Source: Hymenolepis diminuta
Lineage: Eukaryota; Platyhelminthes; Cestoda; Cyclophyllidea; Hymenolepididae
Direction: 5' to 3'
NCBI GenBank assembly: GCA_900708905.1
Contig: CAADRB010000073.1
Location: 310,882 to 374,881, forward strand
DNA length: 64,000 bases
Part shown: positions 37,901 to 52,900 of the stretch, piece after piece
Numbering within the stretch: the first letter of the stretch is position 1
Layout of the letters: every line of letters starts with the position of its first letter
The notes under the pieces: model-generated
The model's database searches: none
Seen by the model: only the letters and a program-made list of their open reading frames with translations
What the model was told of the DNA's origin: nothing
Program-made: the position numbers and the translations under genes

Positions 37901-40900
37901 CCCTTATTTTAGCATAATTAATTTGTTATTATTTCGGCTTATTTTATTAAATACTATTAAAATTGTTTTATTGAACTACTGCATGTCTTCTATTGATTGG
38001 AGATTGTAATTAAATACAACAGCGCGGTGCCATGTGAATGATTACAGGGAAAAAACCAATGCGGGAAATTAATAATCTCAGGAAGGATTAATAGTTTACC
38101 TTCTCGTCTTTCAGTGGTGTCGAATTTCGTTTTAAATTTTTCTGGGAAAGCCTTTGCTAACCTTTTTCCAGAATAAGGTCGTTTTAATTTAGTGAAATTC
38201 TATAAATTTCGAGATCTAAATGTTCAACTTAATTGAACTACTTTTTTTCAAATTGGGGTTCTGATTACTATTAATTATGGCAACGCAGAACACTTTAAGT
38301 TTTATTCAAGGGGTAGTAAATAGTAAATAGTAAAATAACCCGATTCGGGAATCCAATGGAATCTTACATCAGGGAACAGTAATTTGTATAATTTTTCTTA
38401 AGCTATATCTTCCACCCTAAAATACCCTAAATATTTCTGAGCTCAATTTTTGTGATTTGATCCCTGGACTTCTGTGTTAATTCATTTCCTCGATATCCAG
38501 AGCTTATTGCCCAATTCTGTTAAGTGAATAATTGGTTGTGTCGCCTTCATTTGTTTGTATCTTCTTTCAGCCATAATCAAGTAGATGAGATGAAAAAAAG
38601 GCATTTTAAACATAACAGAGCTCACTAGACATTAGATAATGGAGACTCAATTACATGATGGTGAGATTAGTGCAGTTGGAAATTTTCACACTCTTTCAAA
38701 TGTCATCCTACGTAAAGGTCCTCAATTTAGGAAATGAACTGAAGGAAAATGAAGGAAATCCTTCATTTAGGTTCAACTGTACTAATTTCCTGTTCTAGAA
38801 TCTTCGTGCATAATAATAGTGCTTTGATTTTTCCATTTGTAAAGGAATTATCAGTAAGTTAATATTCTTGTTATTGTTTGAGAGACTCGATAATTTATGG
38901 AGTTTACGAGTGTTCACACGCCAAAAAAGAAAGAAAAAAATATAACTTTTTATCAAAAATTGGGGATAATAGTAACAAATTATATTTAAGTACATCTATG
39001 AGAGTGTTTTCAAGCTCTCATTTCGAGCATGGATGTAGTATTATGTAGTGTCCATAGAGAACAACTCCATTTCTAACACCCCTCTGCTCTGACAGACTTA
39101 CCTATTGCGAGTGGCTATTCCGATCACTGGACATCGAACCTGTGACCCCTGACTTCGCAGATGAGCACAGTAACCATTGTATCACCGACACACATAAATT
39201 AGCATACTAAATTTACCATGTTCTAATTATGCTACCTCCATGCATATAACTTATTTTAGTCTTTCTTCCTCAAATGATTACATATCTTCTTTATAGACTC
39301 TAGGAAATGAGCAAATGTAGGTAATTCAATGTCGTCTTTTCATAGTCAGTGACCTTGTAGAATTAATTCATTTCTTCAATTTCAGTCACCAGCAAAAAGT
39401 TTTGTTACTCTACTCGTGCTTCCAGGAAGTTTTCCCGACTATAAAGGCGACACTTAAGAACTTAAATCGTCAGTGCTTTATGAGAATTTTTCGTAGCTTT
39501 AATGCAATATATCTAAAATTTGGGACAAATTTTTAGGCGTGTTCTGGATGAAAAATCTTATCTGATGAAGATTTTTACTCCACTTTCATCATTCATCTTC
39601 ATCTAATAGAAGTGCATACCACCCAGAATTTGATAATTTCTCCCTTTTTTCCTATCCCAAAAGGTCGGAAATTTCCCGGGCCCGTGGAATTAGTCAAGCA
39701 TCACTCTACTCAATTGGATGGATTTTTGACCCTCGCTCGATTCCCTCTTGACCGACCACCAGGTGAAAGTCCAATCGTTCTTCAGGGAGTTCGAGCCGCT
39801 GAATTGGAAGAAAAGCTCAGGCTAAAAGCCATGGAAATGGGCCTTAAGGTATGTATCTTATATTAAACTTGTTCAGCTCCGCTTATTTAGACGTTAAATA
39901 CATAATCGAACATGCGTTTGATCGAAGAAAGTTATTCAGTGAATTCCTCGTTTGAAACACTCTTAAATTATCTTTATTTGATCGTCATTGATGATACTGG
40001 ATGATCATTTTATTGTTATTAGGTCTTTGTTTAGTTGTCTTTAAACAAGGGATTATTTTTTAATCTTTCATTGACAATCATCCTAGAGGTATTTTATGGA
40101 TATCGACATTTCAAGCAAGTTTGTTTGACTGGCAAATCAATGCATAGCTGCGTCATAAGGGAAGTATTCGTAGAATTTGGATATCTCAGTTATAAGTACT
40201 GCGGATTTATTTTCTGCTCAAAGTTGTAGAATTTCCGCTGTTTCAGGTTTAATCATGGATCATTTACTTATTCGTTCGTAAAGCCCAACACCTTGTAATC
40301 AACGAAGGATTTGAGTCTACACAATCTGAACTTATGACAATGGTGTTTAATCGGTTTCTAATGCAAGGTGATGTCTGGATACCTAAGTGCTTCTCAAATT
40401 GGTATCCTCTCGGATAGTTATTCTACTGTAAATTAGCCCTCATCAACGATGGTTTTTAGTCCTTTTAACATCGTAAGCCGATTGTGATCCCAGGGGTTCC
40501 TCAAACTGGTTGCTTCATTTTATTTGAAAAACGCACCTATGGTTATCGCGTGAAAGAGTAGGGTGATTTGGTATATGAAATCTGGAGTTTTCACTTTTTT
40601 GCTTTTTAATTCGAGAATGTGTGCCAAAAGATCCATTCTGGTAAGTGGAGTTTCAATTGTCATTATCTTTTGTCAGACATTGGGCACTAGGAGTCTTGGT
40701 TGATTGTCGCACTTGAGAAACCGTGACCCCGTCGGTAGGTTAGAATCAGTGCCTTCTTTTCTGCGAACATACACATAAAGTCGACAGCTTCACGCCTCAT
40801 CGTCTTCGGCCGAATTCTTTTAAGGAGAGGATCTAAACTTAAGAGATGGGAATCGACACTGTTGGCTGTTTTAGCCACGACAGCCCGGTTAAATCAAAGA

Positions 40901-43900
40901 CTTCGCTGGAGTTTTTATTGACATTCCTTAGCCATGACTTAGTGCAAGCTTTGTCGAAAGAGTACTTTATCTAGTATTCATTTTTAATTAAATACCATTT
41001 TCGCCCATCTCTCCGTTGATCGTAACTAAATAATGAGGTTATTCATTTCAAACACTAGTACCTTTATCCTTTTCATTAACCATGTTATTTTAATAAAAAA
41101 AATGCTTTTAATTACGTCATCCCACAGACTTTCTTAAAGGAATTTGACATAATGCGCTCGAGTAAACGAGGAGGTTGACTGACTTGTTTAAATGAGATTT
41201 CAATATTAATCTTAACACTTTTTTTTTATATTTTTCCTTCAAATCAGAAATATATTAGAAGTATTTTACATTGCCATACTTTTGTTTTAATGGTTTATCA
41301 TCGAATATTTCGCGATTTGAATATTTTAATTCCTGGAGTCTGAATGAGTCATTGCTTTGTGCGAGATTATTTAACTGCCAAATTAACACAAACAAACACT
41401 ATCAATTTTGATGGCATTAATTTAAGTTTTGATTGACCTTCATAGTCAGTTTTTAGCTATCTGGCCATTTCTTACTTATGCTAATCACCTCGCCTTCTTT
41501 ATTTTTTTCCTACCATTTGTGTTCTACATTAATTATATTTAGCTACATTACTTCAACAAGAAGTTACTGTGATACACTGAACCCCATTTGATCATTACTT
41601 GGATCTATTATGACACTCCTCGATAAAAAAACACCATTTTGTAGCAAATATTAAATACGAAATCACCTGTTCCTGGTTTGAGAAAATGTCAGATAACTAT
41701 CCACCTTCGTTAATCATTTGTAAGAAATCTGTTCATACATATTGTTCCAGTGTGATAGTACACGCATTTCTCTGCCTCTATTTCGTCATAACTGAAGAAC
41801 AAGTTCTACAATTAATTAGAATTTTGTCAACGGTATTCGTCCTTCGTGTATTGGATTTTTTTATTTCAACTTTCGCATTACCTGGGAATGAAGCCTCGCC
41901 ACTGGTATATTGGTGAGTAAATAGGAAGTCGGTCTATTGTCTACATCAAAGTGTTATATGAAGGGGTGGGGCTCCTTAATAAAGGGACACCTAGAGGCCT
42001 TTGTTAAGTTACAAGTAACTCTTGTGTCTGAGCACTGATAGTCAGTCCAAATTATATTTGTGCGCACGCACCATCGCTTTATGATAGCTGCATATTCATA
42101 TTCCCTCCAGGATTGAACCCGTTTTCCGCGACTTAATTGGTGATGTAGAACAGGCCACTTTTACATAACCAAACTTCCCTGTCTCTCTTCCTCCCGCTAT
42201 AACATGACAGCCTAGTCTCTCCCACTTCCTTTCAAAGCTATCTCTTGTTTCCTGCAGTAATAAGAGAGGAAATTAGCCAGTGGACCACAGTTACCTCCCC
42301 CTCTATGTTTACACTGCTACAATTGCCACCGCTATTAGACTATATTTAGTGTGTTAAAGTTGGATTTCACTAATTTTGATAGGAAATAAAATCGAAAATA
42401 GGATTGCAAATTGATTGAAAAAGGCTTAATTGATTACTTTAATCTCTGGCTAATTTTTGGGACAGTCAGACGCTAGATCATAATGACGGTTGAGCAAGAT
42501 GTTCAACTCATGGGAGGTTAAACAGTGTGACAGAAGGTCATCAATCTGTCTGTCTAAAGCATGTTTGGGATGTGCTCTGTCCGGAAACTAAGTATGTCTA
42601 CCGTCATAGTAATGTCAGCAATTCATCCCTTCCTCACCCTCTACAATGAAATAGGATTTTTGGCCCCTTTAACGGACTAGTAAAAGACTGAATATTCTCA
42701 TTTTTACTTCTAACCTCAATTCAAGGAAGCGTTTTCCACTTTTATCTCGAGTAGCATCTTGGTGTTCCTTTGATGAGAAACTCGAATTCTGCCACCCTTT
42801 GTATTAACCAAACATAATCAATGCGGTTTTCCATTCTGTTCTCTGGGAAAACATCAAACAGACTTAGCAGACGGTCACCTGAACACTGCGCCGCACATAT
42901 TTGAATTTCGTTTTACTTTTTAAACTTACGGTCAAATTTTTTTATTTCATGTAATCGATTGAAACTCTTACTTCAAATTCTTCTCAGAGATGTTAACAAA
43001 TTTTTCAATTATTGTCGATCATATCATATCTAGGTCCTATTTATATCGAGAAACTCTTGCGGATTTAATAACCACTGAACTACTAAATGTGAAACGGTAC
43101 ACTTTTCCTCCAATTAATATAAAAATCCTGCTTACTTTTCGATCTAAAGACATGCGTTTTCCTGGTTCGTTGATCAGTTATCAGAATACAACAACTTCAA
43201 AAATAAATGAAAGAAAACGCTTCCTGACTCAGCTTTCTCTGTTTTATGATTGACACCTGTGAACAAAACGGAAGCGGTGCATATCATATGAAAGCTATGG
43301 AGGATCTTCAACTAAAATACACTTTTTATTAGTCGGCATCTTGGATTGTTTTTTTTTCTACCAACATCGGAACCTCAATCTACCGTCGTATTGCCCCTCC
43401 CACCTTTCCTCTTAAAAGCTCCTTCTCTGTCTCTCTCGCTCTCTCTCTTCTGTCTCCTGTAGACAAAACACAAAGCAGAGGGAGAGATGAGTCAGTATCG
43501 GTACAGTGCTATAATCTCCCCCACCTCTAGGACACGCACGTCTTCCCTCTTTCCTTTCTACATCTCCCTACGGGCCTGTCATGTGGCCAGCTATGCGTCA
43601 TAGCAGATATATGGCAAAGATATGCATGTACACACTTACCAAAGTAGCCATTAAGAATAGGCGGTTTGGCTGCATTGTTCTTTGTTCTTTCCGCTTCGTT
43701 CAAGGCCGCATGCGATGTTATTAAAAGTCTGGAATAACTAGACTAGAGGGAGAGGATGAGGAAAATTAGTCAAGTTATTGCCCTACCACAAAACCCGATT
43801 CAGGAGTAAAAAAAGGAGACATACCTTTACAGACTTGGTCAAATCGATACTTTTTTCTGCAGTCGAACAAATTTGAACTAAAAAAAATTAAGAAAATGCA

Positions 43901-46900
43901 AATAAAGGCACGTCCTAGCTCCATAAAATCAAAGTAAGAACTGTGCTCACTTACTCTGAACGCTAAAATTTAACCGATCTCTTTCAAAAATCTCAAGCAA
44001 ATAAGTTTTGTAAAGACAAGAAGGCCCCTATCGTCACTGTTGCTGTGACGAAATTTTGATTTCAAGACTGAAATTCCCCAATTTATCCTTCTTTTCTCCA
44101 CAGTAAATGTTATACTGAAAGTGTTGTACCTTTCGCCCAGATCGTATCTTATATACGGCCTTTTGTTTGCTTGGACTAAATTTGTTGATAGAGTACGTAA
44201 GGATGGTTAACGTTTGATCAACTAGAGGAGTAAGGCTCAAAACGCTGGTGTTGTATGAAAGGGGAAGGAATAGACAGTCGGTAAAAATCGATGAACTGAA
44301 GCAGAAGAGAAAATACGGCTACTGAAATCTCATGCTTCAATAATGGGAATAATTCAGGCCATGGTTTTCGGAAATACTTAAGAGCTACTTTTTTTGTACG
44401 TTGGCAACGTAAACATCCAACCGGCGGGGAATTATGGTTCCATTTTTGGACACATGATGAGAGAAAGAGAACTAACATTCCCAACCGGTGGGTGTTTGTA
44501 TTTGGTGAGTTGACATTTTACAGCCGTCAAATTTCCCACATTACGTCGACGTAGTAAAATGAATGCTCGCCTGAATTTTAGGAATTAATCTCAGAATTGG
44601 TGCGTGTAAAACGTTTGTTCATTTATTCCTTAGGTGAAATCAAATGAGCATTCCTCGAATAAACAGTAAATAGTCTCTGAAATATGTCCAGGGTTTTCCT
44701 TATTTCATTTTCAGTCTTAAGGCAAGGATTACATAAGTAAATGAAGGAATTATTTCCAATTAATAAAATTCTCTTCTATGATCAATGAGAAAAGGATGGA
44801 AATATGGTGCTATTCAAACTAGATGGATGCTGAAAGACATTTTTTATTCAGTGGAGGGTCGAGTTCGTTGTTTGGCGTACTAAAATAATTCTGATAAATT
44901 TGTCTTTGACAGTTACCTTTTATCTATTCATTGGTGTTCCTTTATACAAACAGAGGAAGCAATTACTGAATTTGGGTGCTCAAATAATCTTTGAAGCAAT
45001 GCTAAATTCTCGGAACTATTTGGTTAAGTAAGTAGAACGATAAATTATTAATGTGTGTGCAGTTACACAGCGATATGTAGTCATCCGTACGATCTAGGCT
45101 TCTGTTGTAATGTAATTTGATTACAGTTGCTCAGAATGAGAAGGCAGAAGACCTGTAACTCAACGAGAGTTTCTCTTCATCTTGTCTCATAAAACTTAGA
45201 TAAGGTCGATTGATTAGACAATAGTATTGTACCATATGATGCTTCCTTATGAGCTACGAGTATGAAGGAGTTCATATTCTATTAATTCTGCTCAGGTATC
45301 GAAAAAATGTATATTTTTTACATCAGTTACACATATTGAACTTGAAGGTCTGATAAGGGGTCTGTAAGTTGAAAAGTAACAATGAGATGGATGTGAATAG
45401 CTAAGTATTTATCAAAGAGAAATTCGAATTCGATGTTAACCAACCATTAACGGAATAGAGTTCAAATCGCACGGAATATCATTCCGTGCCATTGTTGTCT
45501 ATCGCTTTTTAAGAGAATTTTCTTTTTAGGGTGTACTTCGATAAGAGAATGAGTGGGAGAACTGCTTCTCCCACGAAATTGGTTTTAAAACTGAATACTT
45601 TTCGCATAACGCAACGGTTTTCGCATCCTTTGGAAAGGAGGTTTGATGAGGGACAACACCCACTCTGTGAAGCATAACTTTTTAGGTCTTTACAACCAAA
45701 AAATTTCTCCCCATTGACAAAATTGTTCACATTGAAATTTGAGGATAAATATTCGTTCTTTTTTTGCTTCTGTCAAGATTGTATGATTATATCCAGACTT
45801 AGTTGCCATTTAAAAAAAACCCCCATTAAACTTAAGGGCTATTACTGGTGTCTGGGTTGAAAAAATTCTTTCAAAGGAATTTTTATTTTTGGAGGAAATT
45901 TGTCTCTTTCTTCTGTGACCTTTTTTGTCAAAGTTCTTTATCCTGTCGTTAGTCTGTAGGTGGAAAAAGGTTGGTTACTTTTATGCGGTATACTATTTTC
46001 TTCGAGGAAATGACATATTATGATCCGATTGTTTCTTTTCTCCGATTCCTCTTCGAGATCACTAAGATCGTATTATATCCGGTACTATTATTACATTCGG
46101 TTACTAAATGTAGCCTCCTAATTTTTTTTCTAGGAGTTGGATATTCTGCTAAACAGGGAGGTTAATGCAATTATTTAATGACCCGAAGTTGAGAAACAGT
46201 TTGGTTTGGTTAGTTCTTTAATTTGATTTAATTCTCACATTGTGTTTTAATTTTAGTAATTTCGAGTGCTGCATAAAATTAATCATAAAATATTTTCTTG
46301 TGATATTGTTATCCATGACAATGCAGAATGTCTTTCACAAGTTTTAATCGAGAAGTAGCATCTAGATACTCGAAATTGAAAAATAGTCCACAAATGTTTG
46401 AGCGTATTCAATTGGTGCTTTAAAGCTTAATCTCTGGATTCATGGTTACTTCTGGTATGCGATATTCAGAGTTCATTGGCCAGTTTTTTTTGCTCATTCC
46501 TCTTTTGACAGTCAGGAGTAGATAGATGAGGCCAGAAAAGGTACTTTAAACATTTCAAAGCTCAAGGCGAACCCTAATAGGTGAAAATTTTCCTGTCAAA
46601 CAATGTTCCTGAGAACAGTCTCAGTCTTTCAAGAAAATAATGAAATTCTTTCAATTGTCTTGTAGACAATCTGAATTTAGGAGGTCATAATACAAAATGA
46701 GAATAGATTCCTTTCGTGAGATTCTTTTGGCATTAGGTTTTTTCATCCTGGTCTTTTCACTAAAGTTAGTAATTTTCCTCTTCCAAAGAGTTATTTGAAG
46801 GCATTACTTAACGAAAATTTGTAATTTGTACACAAAATAATGGGCGTTAAACATTTCCATACAAAAATCAACCCATTTTAAATGGTAAGTCTTGACAATC

Positions 46901-49900
46901 GAGAGAATTTCGATAAACTACCTAGAGGAGTTGGAATCAAATTTATACTAAGTGCTCAAATTAATTCCAGGGACTGTAATAGATTAAATACCACTTGAAT
47001 TCTTCAAAGACCAGTCAAGCACTGTTGTTCCCGTTAAATAGTATAAATGAAGTCAAAATGTGATAAGTAGACTCTCAGAGTGTTTTTCTGCTATGCGAAT
47101 TCAGTTAGTTTGAAACACTACACGCCAGCGAAGAGTTTCGGTTTCTGGCTTCTGTAGTCTTTGAACATCTTCTCTCAAAGGATTATTGAAAATTTATAGA
47201 AGGGTGTGATATATTCATGCTCATTATTTTCAATAAATCAAAGTCCCCTTTAAAACAGCGAGGAATCTTTTTGACTTGTCACTCGAAGCATTTTAGATTT
47301 CTTTCAATCCAAGCACTTGTTTATTTTTAAAAGTGAGAGTCAAGATGAAATAACCATAGTTTTCCAACCGAAAGTTCAAGTTTATTGAGATGGGTAATGT
47401 CCATGAAACTGTGCCACAACATTACCAGAAAAGGCGTTTGGTCTTATTATTCACAGAGTAATTGAGAAGTAAATCGGCATTTTATAAGTAAAATAATTAT
47501 AAAAAATTATTTCCGATTTATACAAAGAAGTACAATAAGAAAATACATGCGTAGTTTTATTTAAATTTCAATTAATAAATTTGTCTACATTATTTTAAAC
47601 CACTTTGAACTTGTTCATGGTATCCATGATCCTGAGTTTTGCATTGCATTTCCTGATGGCCTTTGTACAATACATCAGCAACTTTGTACCTGAACAAGTG
47701 GTGGTTTCCGAATATAATGGTATGGTCTCGAACAATTAAACACCTGGAGATCTTCGTGCAGTTTTCTTTATATTCCCTACGTATATGTTGAGGCTCCGTT
47801 TTAACTATCTTTTCATCTGGTTACTAGGTGTTTATTCTCTAAAATTTGTTGTGGTTTTGCAAACAATTTCCAAGAACTACTATATTTAATATGGATTAAT
47901 AATAAACCCATATCGAATACGTCTGTGATATTTCGTTAACTATTTATATATCTTGGATACATTTGACAAACTGAACTCTGTGTCCTGCTTTTTCTAGTGT
48001 GAAAGAGTACATTGTGAATTAGATGTTTCTGAATTCTTTTCAGACAATTAGATAACTCTCTAAGCAATCGCCACACCAGACAAGTCTAGGTTACATTATT
48101 AGACGTCTGATAGATTATTAAAATTAGACGGCGCTATCAGCGATTTTAAATCAACAAATTCACTTTCTACTGTAAAGTGTGAATATTTCCCTCACATCTC
48201 CAGAAAATACACGAAAAATTAGTCGGCAGAGAACAAGGTGATGATAAATATCTCTTTCTCTCTCGTTTCTCTTCTCTTTTGTGCAAATATTCATCCTAAT
48301 GCACTTTTCTATTCATTTGTTTCTCCCTATCTTGGAAGATTTTTTTCTTCCTGATTATTGAGACATGTAAGTCACCAAAAAAGCTCGTGATGTAAGTACC
48401 AGCGGTAAAGAGAAGTGAAAATATAAATATGTAACGTTTTTATTCCCAAAATCGGCCGCTAATAACCAAGGCAGCCACTCATCAATTATTCTCTCTATGC
48501 TTAACAGTTAGGAGCCATCACAGAATTTTCTTATCAGGGAAATACGATCTTATCATATTCAAGATATACCGGATCCGGTTTGGTATAGATTATCTTCGTT
48601 TTTATCTGTTACATTAAAGTAGCATAATTGTTTCGTGATTATATAAGGTAGAGAATGAGTAGTGGATTACATTTGATGTGCTCGAAGTCACGAATTCAAT
48701 GCCTGTCAGTGCTAACCAATTATTGGAATGTCCGACCTCACTTTTAAAATTTGGTCAGTGTACGGAGTGGCGAAATTGCGTTTCTCTCTACCCAAAAATG
48801 AGCGTTGGAAAACATTTTTCTAAATGTAATAAGGGATCATGCACTGGTTAAACATTACTCAAAGCTGCAGGTGTTCTTTGTCTCGGGAGCGTTGGCAGAT
48901 AACGCGTAGTTGGTCTCTATGCTGGCACACAACCTTTTCGTTACCATACATTTGACATTATTATGGTTAGTCTAGACAATAAGCCCTTATTGATCCGTTG
49001 GTGCTCCAGCATTTAGTATTAAATCACTTAAGATCTTTGTCTATTTTAGTAGAATACTTCCATGAAGTTTCAGCATTTTAATCTTCAATATTCGTTGTAG
49101 AATTCTGCGGCCAACTAGAGTTGATTATTATTAATTCATTCAGAATCAGAATTTCCATGCGATTTTAGTACTTTCGTTTTAATGAATTAGCCTACTTGAT
49201 CCATGCCATCAATATGACGACCGTATAAGCATATGTATAGTTTATATTTCATTAGCAGGATTTATTATTAATTGGGAAATATGTGCGTCCTTGGCCATAT
49301 GGTTCTGAAATCTCTCTAAGATACGCCAGGTGGCTTATTATCTCCAAGAGCTGAATTTCTTGTTTCCTCAAAGATAGTCTTGCGGGATAGCAGTAGAATG
49401 GTACAGCTTTTTCAGTCTTCCGGAGATTTATATATGATTGAGAATCACCATGTTTTATAGCCGTGTTGGATATCTGAGTGTTTTAATTAGCTGACTGTCG
49501 ATATTATGTAGTTATTCCCCTCCCCCCTCCGCCTCCCCCTTCTCCCCTAAGCCAGCATTTATTCTTTGAATGACCAATCTTTGAATACATCAGTGGTTTA
49601 GATGTCATTAATATCTAATTTGTAATTGAAATTCATACTGTTGATATTGGTAGAGTTGTAGAATGCATTTTTCCTTGAAAAGATCCAAGATTTACTCCCA
49701 CCATTTCATATAAGTCATGAAAAAATGCATTTAATATCACCTATAATTCGAATCTCATAAGTCGATTTGTAATGATCCCCTATCTTACAGTTCCTCTGGT
49801 GACTTTTTTCTGTCTATTAATCTATTCTTGAAGTCGTCTTTTCACTCCACTATACACCGACGTTTATTCTTCTGCTTTCCAATGCCCTATTATTTATCCT

Positions 49901-52900
49901 TTATATTCTTACTGCTAATAACGTCATCTATTTAATTTATATGTCCTTGTAAAGATGTTTAGTTAAAATTTTCTGTAGTCAAGTTCATTTATTTGCAAGA
50001 ATTCCCTTTATTTGATGAATGTGCTATCCTCTTCCATCTAACTTGTCACAGTCTTCTTCCATTTTTTCATCCTTAAAGAACTCTGGCTTTTTTTGACACT
50101 CCACGTGTGGATGACTTCGAATTCAAGGTTTAAATTTCATTGTTAACCCTTCGGATTGATCCGCCTTTTCATTCTTGATTGGAGTAAAACGACTTGAGTT
50201 TAGAATCAGTTTATTTAATGTCATAGACACTGAAGGAGAAAGGGTAATTGATTTGCCCTCTTTATTTTATCCATACATTTTCTAATCAAATCAGCTTCAT
50301 TAGAGGTACTTGTGCCTCCATACACCCGCTTTGTCAATTTCTGACACCTTTTTTCTGCCTGAGAATTAGACATGTGATCGGTATTCGTATGATATAGTTT
50401 ATCTTTTATTCTAAATAGTAACTTATGTACACGGGTGAGCTTGTAGATGATGCGTTTTTTTATAAACCTACGAAATTATTTTCTACATGTATAAAACATT
50501 ACCTGAAGTGCCTATTGACGTTTTGTTTACTGTCATTTAGTACATTGCATAATATTCTAGAATGCTTAATCTGAGGCGATTGGTTATCTATTCTATAAAC
50601 GCTATTCCATGTATTCCATCTTCTATCATAGAATTTCTTGAGAAATAGGTAAGGCAGATTATTTACGATTAAAGCTGGGTGGTAAGCTCAAATAGAATTT
50701 ACCCGTATTCAATATTCAATATCCTCTCTCTTTCCCCTTCATTCCTTTTCCAAATTCGATGTGACTAATCAGCCAATCTTCAATATTTTTGGTGTTAGTG
50801 TTTTTTAAGAAATCGTCCAGGGCACTCTCAGTATTATTCTCCAATACACTCTAAATCTAGAAAAGACCAAACGCATTCATTTTTATCTCTTGAATGAAAA
50901 GATCTACTTTGGAAGAAGACGAGGTCTTGCTGGTATAAATATCAAAATGTCAGCTGGATTTGGTTGAAGATGCAGGACATAGATAATTTTAAAAAGATTA
51001 GTCTTATTGAAACATTCTTGTGAGGTTCTAGTAAGGTTTTATTAATTCAAATAAAAGACATTTGATTATGGACAGTAATGCGAAGCCAGAAGTTTGTTTT
51101 TATAAGGTCATTTTTGGTTCACAAATCACTTATTTAATTATGCCAGTGCAAAAAAATAATAATGGGGAATCATCAGTACAGAGGAAATAGCAACTGAGAC
51201 GCGGAGGGAGTCAAGAAGAAACAGGCAACGACGTCTGCGTATCAGTAATCTTACCTTATTTGAATTATGAATGTGTTTTGTTTCCCATTTTCTTTATAAT
51301 GTTCAAAGTTCATGAATTAAGTTCCAGAATTATGAATGAGAATATATCCACAAACTGAGAGCTTGATGATCGATCTATTTAGTTCCGTGAAGGTTAGCTT
51401 CATGTAGATTTAATTATTGTAGGCAACGATTTTTTGTTCATACCACAATTCATTGGAGTTCTCTCAATGAGAGTTCTGGAAATAATATTTTGAAATAAAG
51501 TACTTTTATTTTGAAGTTCAGAAGGTATCTAACTAGTAGTTATTTCAATGCGCTAAGGGTGATATTAATGGTTTTGTCTACTCTGCCAAATCGCAATTTT
51601 AAGTCGGCATTTAAGGATAATTTCCAGCCATTATGGTCTTATCTATTCCCCCACAGTGTGTGAATGGGATCCGACAGAAACTGTAGACAGCTGTCTCCCT
51701 CTAAGGGTTTTCATCAGGCTTATCTGGATAACTTTGGTGATCCACCCGAGGTGTAGCCAAGGCGGTATTTGCTTGCCACTGATCATTTAATGTTGGGAAT
51801 TTGCCAGACCACAAACGTGCCCTGCTAATTATGGCAATTTCGAGGTAGCGATCATAAAACTACTCGAGGGGCTACATTTGCTACTGCCACTGTCATGCTA
51901 AAAACATAAAACTATAATCACTATTTTATCACTTGTTAAAAGTGGTAAGGAATTCGGTCTTCAACTGAGACAGAACTCTAATATCATGCCGTTATTAAGG
52001 TCTAACTTTTCTTAAAAGCTACTGGGTAATTTTGTTATAGAAAAGTTATTGTAAATAAATGTGAAATATATTTTGATTATTTAAAATAAGCCACTCCCGA
52101 CAATGCTTTTATAACTCAAAATAAATAATTTTCCCTCGCGAATAATCATGTGCACGTAAACATTGTTAACTTGTCCGATTTGTAGAATTATATATACACA
52201 AACAGAGAGTTTTCAAGGATTTCATATTAATATATTACTAACATTTACGTAATTATATTAATATAATAATTATATTCATATTAATATATATAAATGGCAG
52301 AAGTATTGCTGAATGGCATTTTTTGTAACCTTTTTTGTACCTTTCGTATCGGTAAAGTCACTTATAAGCTAAATCTAATTAAGCCTCGAATATTTAGATA
52401 TCGATATCTCTTTTAAACTTCTCCTGTTCTGCTATTCAGGGAATCGGGTAGAGTCTGGCTACATGTTTTGTCATCTTTCGAGATGACGGAACTCGTTGAA
52501 GTATGATTTGTAAACTGTATTTTCGTTCATAAGGGTGATTTAGAAAGAGGACGGTTTATATTTCATCAGGTCTAAACAATTATGAGTATGAATTTCCATA
52601 ATCTCAGGAAATCATGTATCCATCCATCTTATGAAAATATGTATCATTATATCATTATTTATGTTTTGTTCTTATATTTATTCAGGGTCCAAGTATAACA
52701 GAAGCTCTGTCGGGACCAATGCGGGACCACCTACGGTATCTTGTTTTACTGGATCTTCATTTCCTCCAACCATGGTATCACGACTGCATTCGTCGAAAGG
52801 AAAGTGAACGGCGACTAGAAGAAAGTGGAGGTGGAAACGGTAGCTTTTTGTGAGTTATTTCTGCTTCGTTTTATTTTAAAATTTTCTGAAGTCCCGATTG

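Larger units (their letters stand above)
32175..39663. other. SYK intron 1 (7.5 kb)
   Basis: It contains SINE copies (33.36 and 39.05 kb), family B repeats (32.74 and 38.26 kb) and a GC-richer patch with a C-run at about 35.04-35.48 kb. No extra exon fits the reading phase between exons 1 and 2. Confidence 0.6.
39849..52685. other. SYK intron 2 (12.8 kb)
   Basis: It holds a family C repeat (40.67 kb), SINE copies (42.77 and 48.65 kb), a family B repeat (46.31 kb), a CT-rich tract (43.42 kb), a perfect 9-bp hairpin (45.47 kb) and a C-run (49.52 kb). AT-rich palindromic sequence occurs at about 52.2 kb. The open frame at 41686-41916 ends at a GTGAGT donor but has no in-phase acceptor, so it is not called as an exon. 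Confidence 0.55.

Noticed and set aside
41686..41916. Possible extra exon ending at a GTGAGT donor in SYK intron 2
   Set aside because: SYK exons 2 and 3 join exactly in phase 0. The only nearby acceptor gives the wrong phase for this frame, and the sequence has no Syk similarity.
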